48,261 nt of DNA, from IMG/VR virus record IMGVR_UViG_3300030090_002697, positions 1 to 48,261 of that record; one strand, given 5' to 3'. The stretch is from a virus. Below the pieces are notes generated by a model. That model had not been told where the DNA came from and did not search any database. It was given only the letters and a program-made list of their open reading frames with translations. Positions within the stretch are counted from its first letter, which is position 1, and each line of letters opens with the position of its first letter. Of this stretch, positions 30,505-42,400 are shown piece by piece. A program made the position numbers and the translations under genes.

Positions 30505-33419
30505 TATTTCCTATCTAAGTCTCTCATTAATTGATCTAATTTATAACTACCTGTATCGTATCTTTTATTTTTCTTTTTATTTTTTAAAAAGTAATCCCCA
30601 TAACCTTTTACTTTTCTTCGTTTAAAAAATGGTATACCAGGTAAATTTAATCCAAGTAATTCTTTATCATCACCTATCCAATTTTTAGTATTTTTAATCC
30701 AAGGTGCAGGATAAGCTGCAAAAGTATGTCTAACTAAATCCATGCCTCTATTACCACGAACAGATGGTATTGCTTTATTAGCCATAAATCCAGCAAAAGT
30801 TCCTAATCTATTCCAAAAAGCTCTATCTCTTGCTGCTCCATCTTCACTTTCAAGCAATCTATCGTATCCAAAAAACATTCTAGATAGTTCACTATCAGGA
30901 ATATCCATCATATTTGATGCTTGTAAACCAAATATAATATCATCTACAATAGGACCAGTATAATCTCCGATAATACCATAATATCCTTTAGCATTATCTT
31001 TTAACGATCCATCAGGATTAAGTTCATCATCGTCTGGTCCAGCAATATTTCTATAAAGATTTTTTACTTTTTCAATAGTATCGTTTTCAAATATTCTAAA
31101 TAAATCAGCATTTAATAAAACAGATATACCTGCTATAAATCCAGTCAATGCTGCATTATTTACAGCATATTTTATTTCAGGTGAATCCCATTGTTTTGCT
31201 GCAACTGAATGACCTATTCCTTCTACCATTTTATATTGCATATCAGCAAAAAACATAGGATAATGTAATAAAGCAGTAGCCATAGATGTGCCACTAGTCA
31301 AACCTACTTCTATTTTGTTTTTAATTTTACCATCTATAGTTACTTTACCAGGAGATCCAGTTAAAAGTCTTGATTTAGAATGTAATGCATATTCACCAGC
31401 CATTTGATTTACAGCAAATAAAGCTGTATTAGCAGCATCTTTAACCATTTTATTAGACATAGGCTTTTTCATATTTATAGAATTACCATTATGTTTACTC
31501 CAATATTCTGGATGTGACCTATATATTTCCATAGCTTGTACAAAAGCTTGTTTAAACATAAAGTTTCTAGTTATATTTTCACCTTTTTGATGAAAGTATA
31601 ATAATCTATTAGGAATATTTTGAAAAAATTTAGATACAGGATTACTTAACATAAACTCGTTAACAGAAACATATCCATTTTTAGATCTTTTATTTATAAC
31701 TTCAATCTGTCCTGATTCTAAGTTGTATTTAAAATCTAAAAGCTCTGTTCCTTCTTTAGTTAAAACACCTTCAGCAGCAAGTTCTTGACCAATATTTAAA
31801 TCATCTCCAAATTTAAATCCTTGTATTCTTGACACAGCATCAGTTAATGCTTGGTAAGTAATTGCTCCATCAGTATCATGTTTTAAAGTACCATTTTTAT
31901 AAATATTATTATGTTTTTTGATATTAAATAATCCTATTTTAGATAAAAAGAAACCTGCAGAAGCTACGTTTCTAACAGCACCAGTTAATCCAAACCCCAT
32001 AGCTTTAAGAGTTTGAAATATATTTATTGATCTAACAGTTTTATTAAGCCATTCAGGTCTATTCTGCAATCCTTTAGTAGATATAACAAACTGGTCATCA
32101 ACAAAATCTGTAAGACCTTTTAAATATTCTATATTAATTTTAGGATCTTTTAAAGCTTTAGTAACTCTCATATATTCTTTTGCTATTGAATTTAATTTAT
32201 TAAACTGTATAGCTTGAGCTCCATATTGTTCTAATATATAAAATGGATTTTGAGATGTTCTTCTTTCTAAAAGTTCATTTTTTGATTTTACATTAGCTGG
32301 CATATCAGATTTTAACATATTTTGTAAATTTTCTGATAAATCTTCTGTTTTTCTTTTTATACCTTCAAAGGATGATTCATTCATAGTTTCATTAAATTTA
32401 GCTTTTAATTTCATAACATCATCTAATAATATTTGTGGAAAATAACCACCTTCTTTTATACCAATTTTAATTCTATTTATAGCATCTTCTACGTTTTTAT
32501 CAAGAGATCTAAGTATTCTATCTCTAGCCATGACAGATGCTTTAGTATCATTGTATTCACTATTAGTATTTTTAAGCCACAACCCTTCTCTTAAGAATCT
32601 TAGTGCCTGTATATTCACTTCACCCATTTTATTTAAATATTGTCTACCTTTATCAACTGCATCTACAATATGTCTATTATAAGCTGTACCATATCTATTT
32701 TGATCTTCTTCTATTTTTCTTCCATATTTTTGGCCTCTAATACCTTCTTTTATAGCTTTTTTGTATTCAGCTGGAGTTAAACTTATAAGTGTATTAAAAT
32801 CTCTTATAAAACCTCCTTTATCGCTTCTTACTATTTTTTCAATTTTTTGTTGAGTCTTAAAGATAAATGATGGATCTTCAGAATATTTTACTTCATTTTC
32901 ATATTTTTGTATTTTTTTAAGAACAGGTAATTTATTAAAAAACCCAGAGTTCATACCTAATTCTATATAACCTTTTCTAATACTTTTTAAAATTTCTTTC
33001 ATAAATATAGCTTGTTCTGCTATTTTGTTTCTTTCATAACTTTTAGCCTGATCTAAGTTATTTTGAAATCTTTTAGTAGCAGGAGTTTTTCTCATTGCAG
33101 CGTTAGGTATTCTAAAAATTGAACCTAATTTAGTTAAAGGTTTATTTAATTGTCTATCATGTTGCTTAACTGTATTTTGAAATCTTTTTACTTGACTATC
33201 TTTTAAAATAAAAGCATCATCTAATCTTAATGATTCATCTTGCATTTTTAATATTTCTTGCATTTCTCTTACAGCTGAATTATTATCATTAATATCCTCT
33301 ACTTTACCATACATACTAGTAAGCATCTCAGAGCTATTATAAGCTTTAATCATTTTTTCAATACGAACTTTATTGTCTAACACTTCTTGTGTAACTGTTA
33401 TATTATTGCAAGCTGTCAT
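30504..33419 (-). CDS. Large internal virion/ejection protein (971 aa)
   Basis: The protein is helical and charged over residues 1-400 (ESLRLDDAFILKDSQVKRFQ, KNELLERRTSQNPFYILEQY). It has hydrophobic amphipathic stretches in the second half, such as LKAMGFGLTGAVRNVASAGF, TSMATALLHYPMFFADMQYK and ALTGFIAGISVLLNADLF. The latter could cross or insert into membranes. It lies directly downstream of the giant polymerase-like gene (TAATG overlap), at the end of the leftward unit. In podoviruses such large helical proteins sit inside the head and enter the cell before DNA. The role is inferred from layout and composition; no family name is offered. Confidence 0.5.
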   Translation of the reverse strand: MTACNNITVTQEVLDNKVRIEKMIKAYNSSEMLTSMYGKVEDINDNNSAVREMQEILKMQDESLRLDDAFILKDSQVKRFQNTVKQHDRQLNKPLTKLGSIFRIPNAAMRKTPATKRFQNNLDQAKSYERNKIAEQAIFMKEILKSIRKGYIELGMNSGFFNKLPVLKKIQKYENEVKYSEDPSFIFKTQQKIEKIVRSDKGGFIRDFNTLISLTPAEYKKAIKEGIRGQKYGRKIEEDQNRYGTAYNRHIVDAVDKGRQYLNKMGEVNIQALRFLREGLWLKNTNSEYNDTKASVMARDRILRSLDKNVEDAINRIKIGIKEGGYFPQILLDDVMKLKAKFNETMNESSFEGIKRKTEDLSENLQNMLKSDMPANVKSKNELLERRTSQNPFYILEQYGAQAIQFNKLNSIAKEYMRVTKALKDPKINIEYLKGLTDFVDDQFVISTKGLQNRPEWLNKTVRSINIFQTLKAMGFGLTGAVRNVASAGFFLSKIGLFNIKKHNNIYKNGTLKHDTDGAITYQALTDAVSRIQGFKFGDDLNIGQELAAEGVLTKEGTELLDFKYNLESGQIEVINKRSKNGYVSVNEFMLSNPVSKFFQNIPNRLLYFHQKGENITRNFMFKQAFVQAMEIYRSHPEYWSKHNGNSINMKKPMSNKMVKDAANTALFAVNQMAGEYALHSKSRLLTGSPGKVTIDGKIKNKIEVGLTSGTSMATALLHYPMFFADMQYKMVEGIGHSVAAKQWDSPEIKYAVNNAALTGFIAGISVLLNADLFRIFENDTIEKVKNLYRNIAGPDDDELNPDGSLKDNAKGYYGIIGDYTGPIVDDIIFGLQASNMMDIPDSELSRMFFGYDRLLESEDGAARDRAFWNRLGTFAGFMANKAIPSVRGNRGMDLVRHTFAAYPAPWIKNTKNWIGDDKELLGLNLPGIPFFKRRKVKGYGDYFLKNKKKNKRYDTGSYKLDQLMRDLDRK

Positions 33420-36400
33420 TATTTACACCCACTATTATTTTCTTTTCTTTTACTTCTAAAATATCTAATCTTTTTACCTTTTGTTGTAGCTTTAGAATAT
33501 ACACCATCAGAATAATTTCTACTATTATAAACATTAGCAAATGCTGGATCAAAATATCCATAATCTGCAAACAATGATTTTGAAAAATCTAAATCTGAAT
33601 CTCTAAATAAATCATCCACATTATCAGATGAAGCTTTAAAGTAAACATCTGTTAAATGATGTAGATAAGCGTCTTCATGAGATAATCCATTCATAATATC
33701 AGCTTGTCTTCTTTGTTCGCCTATTATATATTCTAATTTTTCTGGCATATTATTAGGCTTTAATACATTATTATCACTTAAAAATTTATACACAGCAGAT
33801 TGAAGTCTAGGGCTAGAATAAACATAAGGTAAATCAGTCATAGGACCTTTTACAAAAGACCCACTTAATGGTCTAGGATTTAATAGCAATAATGCTAAAT
33901 CAATTGTAGGATCATTTTCACCTAATCTTAAATTACCATCTTTATCAAATGAATTATATTTTTTAAACAGTTCTGTAATAACTATTTGATCATTAAGACC
34001 AGAGTAAGCATAAGCATCCGATTTTTCTTGTATATTTTCTTTGCTATGTTTTCTAGCAAATTGATAATTATCATTAATTTTATCCATGACATTTGCAACA
34101 TCATCATAAAGCCTATCTATCTGTCTATCTGTTTTTACAATATTATCTATATTTTTAACATTATCTATTGCTAACCATAAAGCTTGATTTTGAACAACTT
34201 CATTAGGACCTAAAAACTTTTCTATTAATGGTTTAGTAAGCTCAATATATGTTCTATTAGATCTCATTTTGTAAGAATCACTAGCTTTAGGATTAAAGTT
34301 ACCATGATAAGTTAATTGTGAAAAATCTTGATTCATAATATCAGCTACATCTATTCTGCCTGAAAAACTATAAACATTAACTGGTTGTCTTACTTTCTTT
34401 ACAAAATTATTAATATTATTTTTATATACTCTTACTGTACCTTTTTTATCATTTAACAAGTTTTTCATTGCAAGTTTATCTAATATTTGCAATGCACTTT
34501 CTACATCTCTTAATCTAGATGATAATATATCATAATCATATTCATTTACTTTGTATTGAGAACCATCCATTTTACCTATTTCAACAGATAGACTTGATGC
34601 TTCTTTTGTAAGTAAATGATAAACAGCAGATCTCATATTTACATTTTGAAAACTAAACTTATTATTAGTTTCTTTTGCATCTAAAACAGCAAAATCTAAA
34701 ACATCAGGTGCCTCTTGATCAGAAAACAAAGTTTTAACAGGATCTGAATTAGGATAGAATGTTTTGTATATAGCTATACTATTCATAAAGTTAGTTTTTC
34801 TTGCTCTTACAGTTGCTAAATCAATCTTAAATTGTTTAGAATTTAATTGACCATAAAAATCTACATCTTTTAATAATTCTTTTTCTCTAATTTTTTGTAA
34901 AGCATACCCTTCATCTGCTAATGTTAATGCTTTTATTGGGTTATCATAACCTGATTTAGTTATATTACCTGCATTTTTAAGAGTAATAAGTTTGTTTATA
35001 ACTCTAGGAGGTCTTCCAGAAAAGTAATCCTGTATTTTTGATGCATCTAATATCGGTTCTGCAGTTCTGCCTTCAGTATAAAATGTTTTAATAATTTCTT
35101 GCATCATATCTGGTTTATTAGAAAATCTTTTAATAAGTTCATCAGCAACATATTGATTTGGATTTCTTAACATATCAAGTAAATTATCATATATTTCACC
35201 TAAATAATAGTCTGTTGGAGTAAATTGACCACCTTCATTAAATGGATCGTTAAAAACAGACTTAGCTTTATTTAGTGTACCTAGCATTATATTAGCTATT
35301 TCTTGATTTAATAATCCAGAATTAATAGTATTAGGGTCGTCAGTCTTAAATTTTTTATATGCACCTTCTATAGAGCCTGGTATTTCAATTCCTAATTTAG
35401 ATAATTTTTCTTTTATTTGTGGATTAACATCACCAAATATAGTAGCTCTTCTTAACACATTTGTAAGATCAGTTTGAAAATGTTTGTCAACTGCATTTTG
35501 ATTTATATCTGCTTGAGCTCTTGCAGATAAAGATTCAAAACTTTCTAACCCTTTTTTAATCATATCAATATCTGATACATTTACAAACTTAGCTTTAGAA
35601 TTATCTTTAAAATTAAATTCAATACCTATATTACTAGCCCAATTCAAAGTATTTTTTAATGAAATTGTTTCACCAATAGCATATTCGTTTCTATTGATTT
35701 GATTTTTTAATGTACTAAATCCTATGTCTTGTGGTATTTTACCAAATTTTCCATCTTGATTCATACCAAATATATTATTATTAAAAGCATATCTTGGAAG
35801 CTGTCTATAATCTTCTATAGTACCTAATTTTTTAATAGATTCATTTATAAATCTAGATGGCATACCTAAATAATGAAACCCATGATCTCCATCAAAATCT
35901 CTTTGATGCATAACTCTTAAATCATAATTGTTAATAATAGTATGATTACCCATATCTTCAGTCAAAAATGAACGTATTCTATTAAAACCAACATCAAGGC
36001 TTTTCTTTGGTATAGCGATTGATACAACACCTAAATTAATTTTATATTTATTTTTTAAATTATCTAATGATTTGCTCACAACATTTTCAATAACAGGGAA
36101 TCCTTGGTTATCTTTAACTATTCTGTTATGACTGTTTTGTGTTATAAGATTATGTATGCCTTCAAAAGTAGCAACAGTTTTATTTATACGCGTACTTGTC
36201 AATGTTTCTTCAACGTATTTTCTTAATTCTTGTAAATCTTTCATTAAAGCTTTATCAGATCTTATACTATTAATTTTTAAATTGTTACCATCAAATGTAG
36301 TTCTGTATGTTTTATCATTAACTACATCAAACATAGCATCAGTAACATCTATATCATTTTTAACAAATCTTATTCTTACATCTCTTCCTTCGTGTTGTAT

Positions 36401-39400
36401 AATAAAATCTAAATCTTCTATACTTGAAACATTTCTTTTTCCTAAATGTTTTGGTAAAGATACATCACCGAAATTAGTTGCTATTCTAGAATTAACAACA
36501 GATTCAGTTTCAGTTATATCTTTTGAAAAGTTTTCAAGTTCAGCAAATATAGTTGGATTGTGATCGTTAAATAAATCAGGAATTAAATATGTATCAGCAC
36601 CTTTTGATGTCATATTTCTTCTAACACTATCAAATATCTTGCCTCTAAATAAAGTTTTTAATTGATTCTTAATAGCAGTATTGTTAGTAGACATACCAGC
36701 ATTTAAAAGTTCTTGAGCAAATCCATAACTACCATCACTAAAATCATAACCTGTATCATCTTCCATCTCTCTCATCATTGTTAATATTAACTGAGGGTCA
36801 TCTAATTTATCAAAATCTATTTTTCTAGCTACTAATTCATCAATAGTTTTATCTAAGCCTTTATATTTTCTTATATCTTTAACAATATCAGCAGCAAGAA
36901 AATCATTTAAAGAATTAGAAACCATAACTTTGTCACCCTGTTTAGCCATATGTCCTAATCCTATAGAAGAAAAAGGTATTTCTATTATTCCGTCTCTATT
37001 TCCTGAGCTTCTTGTAAGTAAATTATCTACAAAACTTAAACCAGGATTTAATTTAAATGCAGACAATGGTTTTTCGTTTGCATCTAATCCATAAAATGCT
37101 TTAGCTGCACTTTCACCAACAATCATATCAACATCGTCTAAGTTTGGTATTTTTGATATAGCATCATTATAATGAAAATAACCTTTTATAACTAATCCTT
37201 GTGCACTTTCAGTCATAAATCCATCTGCAAATGCAGTATTAGCTTTAATACCATTACCATTTTCGTTACCAAATGTAGATCCTAAAACTTTTCTTAAATC
37301 ATTATTTACAATAGTAACAGCCCCATCTATTACAGAACTATGTAAGCTTTCAATTTTTTTACCATCCATAATTTTTGCTTTAAATTTATCTGCATATGGA
37401 CTATCTGATTGATCTAATTTAGCTACAACAGCATCTCTATTAGACATTAAATCTGTTTTAGTAAATACACCAGAATTAAAATCTTTTTCCCAAGCTTGAT
37501 CTGATACAACTAAAACTTTCAGTTTTTTATTTTTAAAGGTATTAAACAGATTTTTTGTTTCTTGACTAACACCATTATATCTTGTAATTAAATCTAAATA
37601 ATTATCATTTATATAATCATAGTTTTTATTTATAGTTTGATTAGTAACTTTAAGAAGCTTTTGAGCCATTTCATCAAATAAAGCATCTCTGTTGTTTGAT
37701 TTATAGACATCATCAGTAAAGAAATTATCAAACTTATTAGCTAAACTAATATCTAAATTCATTTGCAACATTTTAATAGCAACGTCAGCAGAAGAATTAC
37801 CTATATCTTGAGTAGCGTAATCAAAATTCATTTGTAATCTTTTGTCTTTTAATTCTAATTGTATTAATTTATTTTCTCTCCATCGAGCATAAAAATCATT
37901 TACTCTATCTATATTTTCTTTTGTTAAAGGAACTGCAATGGGAGCGCCATTAGTCATATCAAGTACAGTAAATAATCTTTCTGATTGTTGATTTTTTATA
38001 GCATCAGTGATAACATCTTCAATATCTAATGTTTCTGAAGTAAATATCTTTTCTGCTAGTGTAGGATCAACATGAACTCTTTCAGCTAACATATTTTCTA
38101 AATCTCTTTTGGTAAAATTAGCAGCATTAATTGTTGTTTTTCTACTATTGTTCTCTGCCATCTGATTTATTTGAATTACATCTAATCCTATCATTTTCAT
38201 TAAAGGTGAATTAATGCCAGCTAATGTTCTTCTTCCAGGCACATTATCTTCAACAACTATACTATTATCTTTAACTGTAAATGTTGTTATAGGTTCATCA
38301 AGAGAACTTACGTATCTAACTAAATTTGGTAACTGTAATGCAAAGTCTTCAAGGTCTTTACGTAAATTTACCGCGTCATTGCCGTTTTTAGACAATAATT
38401 TGTTTTGAACATATGCTTCTAAGGCTAAAACCTTTTGTTGCCTAATATCATCTATTATAGCAGTTTTTTCATTTTCAGGCAAATCATCTCTTTTAAATTC
38501 ATTTTGTTTTTCAACACTATATTTTGAATTTATATATGTTTGTATATCTCCATCAGGTATTTCAACTAATGTGTTTACAATAAGCTCAACAGCTTCTTGA
38601 TCAATTTTATTAGGATTATTAATATCAGTTAAGTTAAACTTTTTAATAAGCTTCATTGGACTATTATTATCATTATGAGAAGCATTTTTATTAACTAATT
38701 CTTTTACATTTCTAATACTTTCTGTTAAATCATTATTATACTTTGTTATGTTAACCTTACTCATAGATTGTATATTTATATTGTCTATTATTCTGTTTAA
38801 ATCATATGAGCTTCTAGTTTTTTTGTAATCATTAATAAGTTCAGTCAAAGAAAATTTATTGTATTCAGTAACACCCATTACTCTTGCTAGTTCTTTTTGC
38901 AGTGTATCAGCCTTACGTAAGAACATACCTCTTGTAGAAAAATCATTACCTAAACTCATAATTGAGGAAATTAATTTTCTAGTTCTCAAATCTTGATAAG
39001 TATCAAACTTTACAATATTTTCAATAATGTCACCAATATCTTGAATAACAGGACTAGCATCAACTGACATAAATTGATTCTTTTTATAAGCATCTCTAAC
39101 TATATCTAATGATATTTGTAATTCAGAAATTTGTTTTTCTAATCCATTTAATCCATTATGACCAGCAACTTTAGTTCTTAATCTATTTAAAAATACTTCA
39201 ACAGAATTATTAAATTCATTTAATATATCAGAGTTTTTTGTAATACCTTGATCTGCTAATCTTCCAGCACTTTCCATAAAAGTATTTACTATATCTATTA
39301 TACCACCGCCAATATCTCTAACATCTTTATATTTCTGATCATTAACAATAGTTTCTCTAATATTAGAAAGGCTATCCATAATTTTATTAAAGTTACCTAT

Positions 39401-42400
39401 ATTGGTCATTTCATACAAAAAGTCAATATTTTTAATATCTGATAAAGCTATATTATCTGCTGGTATTTCTCCACTTGGTTTTATTGCTGGATGTTTAGAT
39501 ATTTTATTAAATACTTTTGTATACTTTTGTATAGACTTATCTACTTCTCCACCAGGCCCTTGTGAATAACCCTTTTCTATTAAATGTAATCTAAGAGCAT
39601 CTGGTGTAATTAAACTTTTATCTTTTAAATCAAAAACACCTGCATCTTTAGCAGCAGTTACAATAGCTAAATCTTCTTCAGTAAACTTTTCAGATTGTAA
39701 TGTTCTTTTTAATACGTAATCAGCTAAGTTTGTATTAAAGTCTAATCCTTCAAATAAATTTTTTGGTATTATATAATTTAACTTTGAATATTCTTTTATT
39801 AAAAGATCAGCTTCACTTTCTGTTATTTTATTTTTATACTCTGGTGACGCTTTTTTCTCAAGGTTTCCAGCACTCATAAAATCAAATAAAGTATTTATCT
39901 TTGTTTGCAATTCTGCTAAATCATTTTCTTTTCTTAAAAGTTTATCACCTTCTAAATTGCTAAACTTAACTTCATCACTTGGTATAACTTCAGGAGCATT
40001 CTTAATCATAGTACCAGTATCATCACCTTGACCTGATTGTTTTGTATATCTAGAATTAATAGTAAACATTTTATGAGCTAATTCAACAAAGTTTTGTTCT
40101 AGAGCAGTTAATCCCTCTTCTCCACCTTTTGAATTTGCTAATTTATAAGCCATATCCATATTTTCATACATTTTGCCTGCAACAGTAGCTTGTAAATAAG
40201 GATTGTTTACTGTACCAAAAAAGTTATCTATTCTAAGAGCAGAGTTATTGCCATGTATATTCTTTACTATTTGACTTATTGTTGTTTCAGCAATATCATC
40301 AATTGTTTTAGCTACATCTACTTTAGATTCATCACCTTTTATAACAATCTTTTTATTATTGCCTGAACCTATTTCTTGGAAAATTATTGATTTATCTCCA
40401 ATTTTAGAAGTAGCATAACCTAAATCACTAAACATTTCTAAAAGTTTGTAAAATTTATTTATACTATGATTATAATTACCATCTACTGTAAAATCAATAT
40501 TGCCAGGTAAGTTTACAATGTCATAATGTATTTTACCATCTTTTGCAACATTAATATTCAAGTTTGGAATTTTGTCTTGAATAATTTGAATCATTCTAAA
40601 ATAATAATTTTTATTAGATTCTCCTAGCTCTCTCATTGTATTATTTAATAAATCACCTATAGGTATTTCAGTTAACTTAGTATCACCTATTCTTAAATTA
40701 GATAATTCATTATATATTTGCTCAATACGAGCAACAGGTAAATCTCTTGCATTAATATCTTGTACTTTATACGGGTTTGCAACTTCTGCTCTATGCATTT
40801 GATTTGCTAAATTAACAGCTTCACTTACTTTTTGAACAACAGTATGATCTAAGCTTTCAAATGTTCTATTATCATCTTTTACAGTAGAATTTAAAATAAT
40901 ATCATTTGGTTTTATAATATCATATATAGCATTTCCTATTGGAGTTTGCCTTGTTGTTAAATTCATTAAATCACCTATTCTTCTATTTGATGAATACACA
41001 TCAATAAAAGATTCTAAATTCTTAGAGTCTAAATTTAAATAACTAAATGCTTCTTGATAGTTTTGAAAATCTTTTGCCCATTGCGAAGGTTCTGTATCTC
41101 TATCCCACAAACCTCTACTTTTAGTCATAAATGCACCAATCATCATATGTTGTGCTAACTCTGGATAAGTCAAGTCTTCAAATTTATTATTAACCCATAA
41201 ATCTATATTCATAACCATAGATCCTGCTAACATTCTTGGACCAGAACCAATTAAATCTTTAATATACTCTTTACCAAACTGACCAAATTTATTAACTGTA
41301 AATAACTTATATTGCTCTAAAAGATCAATAACATCATCAATTGGCATAGAATCTGCTTGTTGCAATATTTCATTAGGAGAGTATGTTTTACCTGCATTTT
41401 TACCTGTTCTAATTTTCCAATTTTGACCTTGAAATCTTGAAACATTTATTATATTATTATCAGCACCTCTTGTCATTAAATGCAGTAATCCTCTAACATT
41501 TTTTTCACCATTAGGTTTACCAGCCATTTTAGCATAATTAAATCTATCTAAACCTTTTCTTAATGCTGCTTTATTTTTCATTATTTCAAAACCTTGCGAC
41601 AATTGAGTAGCACCTTTGCTACCTAATCCAGGTATATTACCAAAAAATCTAACACCAGGGAATAGAGCTGCTTGAACAGCATTTATACCAAATTGTTCTG
41701 CAATAGCATTTCCACTTATTTTATCGCCATAAAGAGCATTACCTACACTTGTTGTAATTAATTGATGACCAGCAAATACAGCTACATCTTGAGCAGCCAT
41801 ACCCATATATTTAGCTGGCAATCCTTTTAAAAATGGTGCACTTCTTGCTAAGCCTTGTTCTACCCAATCTTCAAAATTGTTTACATGTCTTCCTGGTTTT
41901 CTTAATTCTTTAGCTAAATTATTTGCTATATTTCTAGATATATTAGGATCAATAGTTCTACCAGCATTTTTAAATGAAGCTCTAAGACCTGCATCCATAT
42001 TGTTAATCATCATTCTCTCTACAGTTTCCATCTGTTTATCACTAAAACCATATCTATTTAATGTTTGAGCTACAGTTGGATTTTTAAATAATTCTTTTTG
42101 TATAGTTTTTTCTAAAAATGCTTTGTCTGTTTTACCAATATGTTTTGCTACATTATCTGCTTTAATTCCTTTAATTATATTTTGACTACTTTTAGCAGCA
42201 AATCTACCTGTAGCTTTATTTATACCTTTACCTAAAAGAGCAAAAGGTCCTTTAGGGCTTATATAAGATAATGCAGACCCAAATCCTCTACCCATACGTT
42301 GAGCAAGATTCATTTTATTATAATCACGTTTCCCAAGTCTAACAGCACCAAAAGTATATCCTTCTGCTGCACCACCAAAAGCAGAACCTAAAAAGTCTCC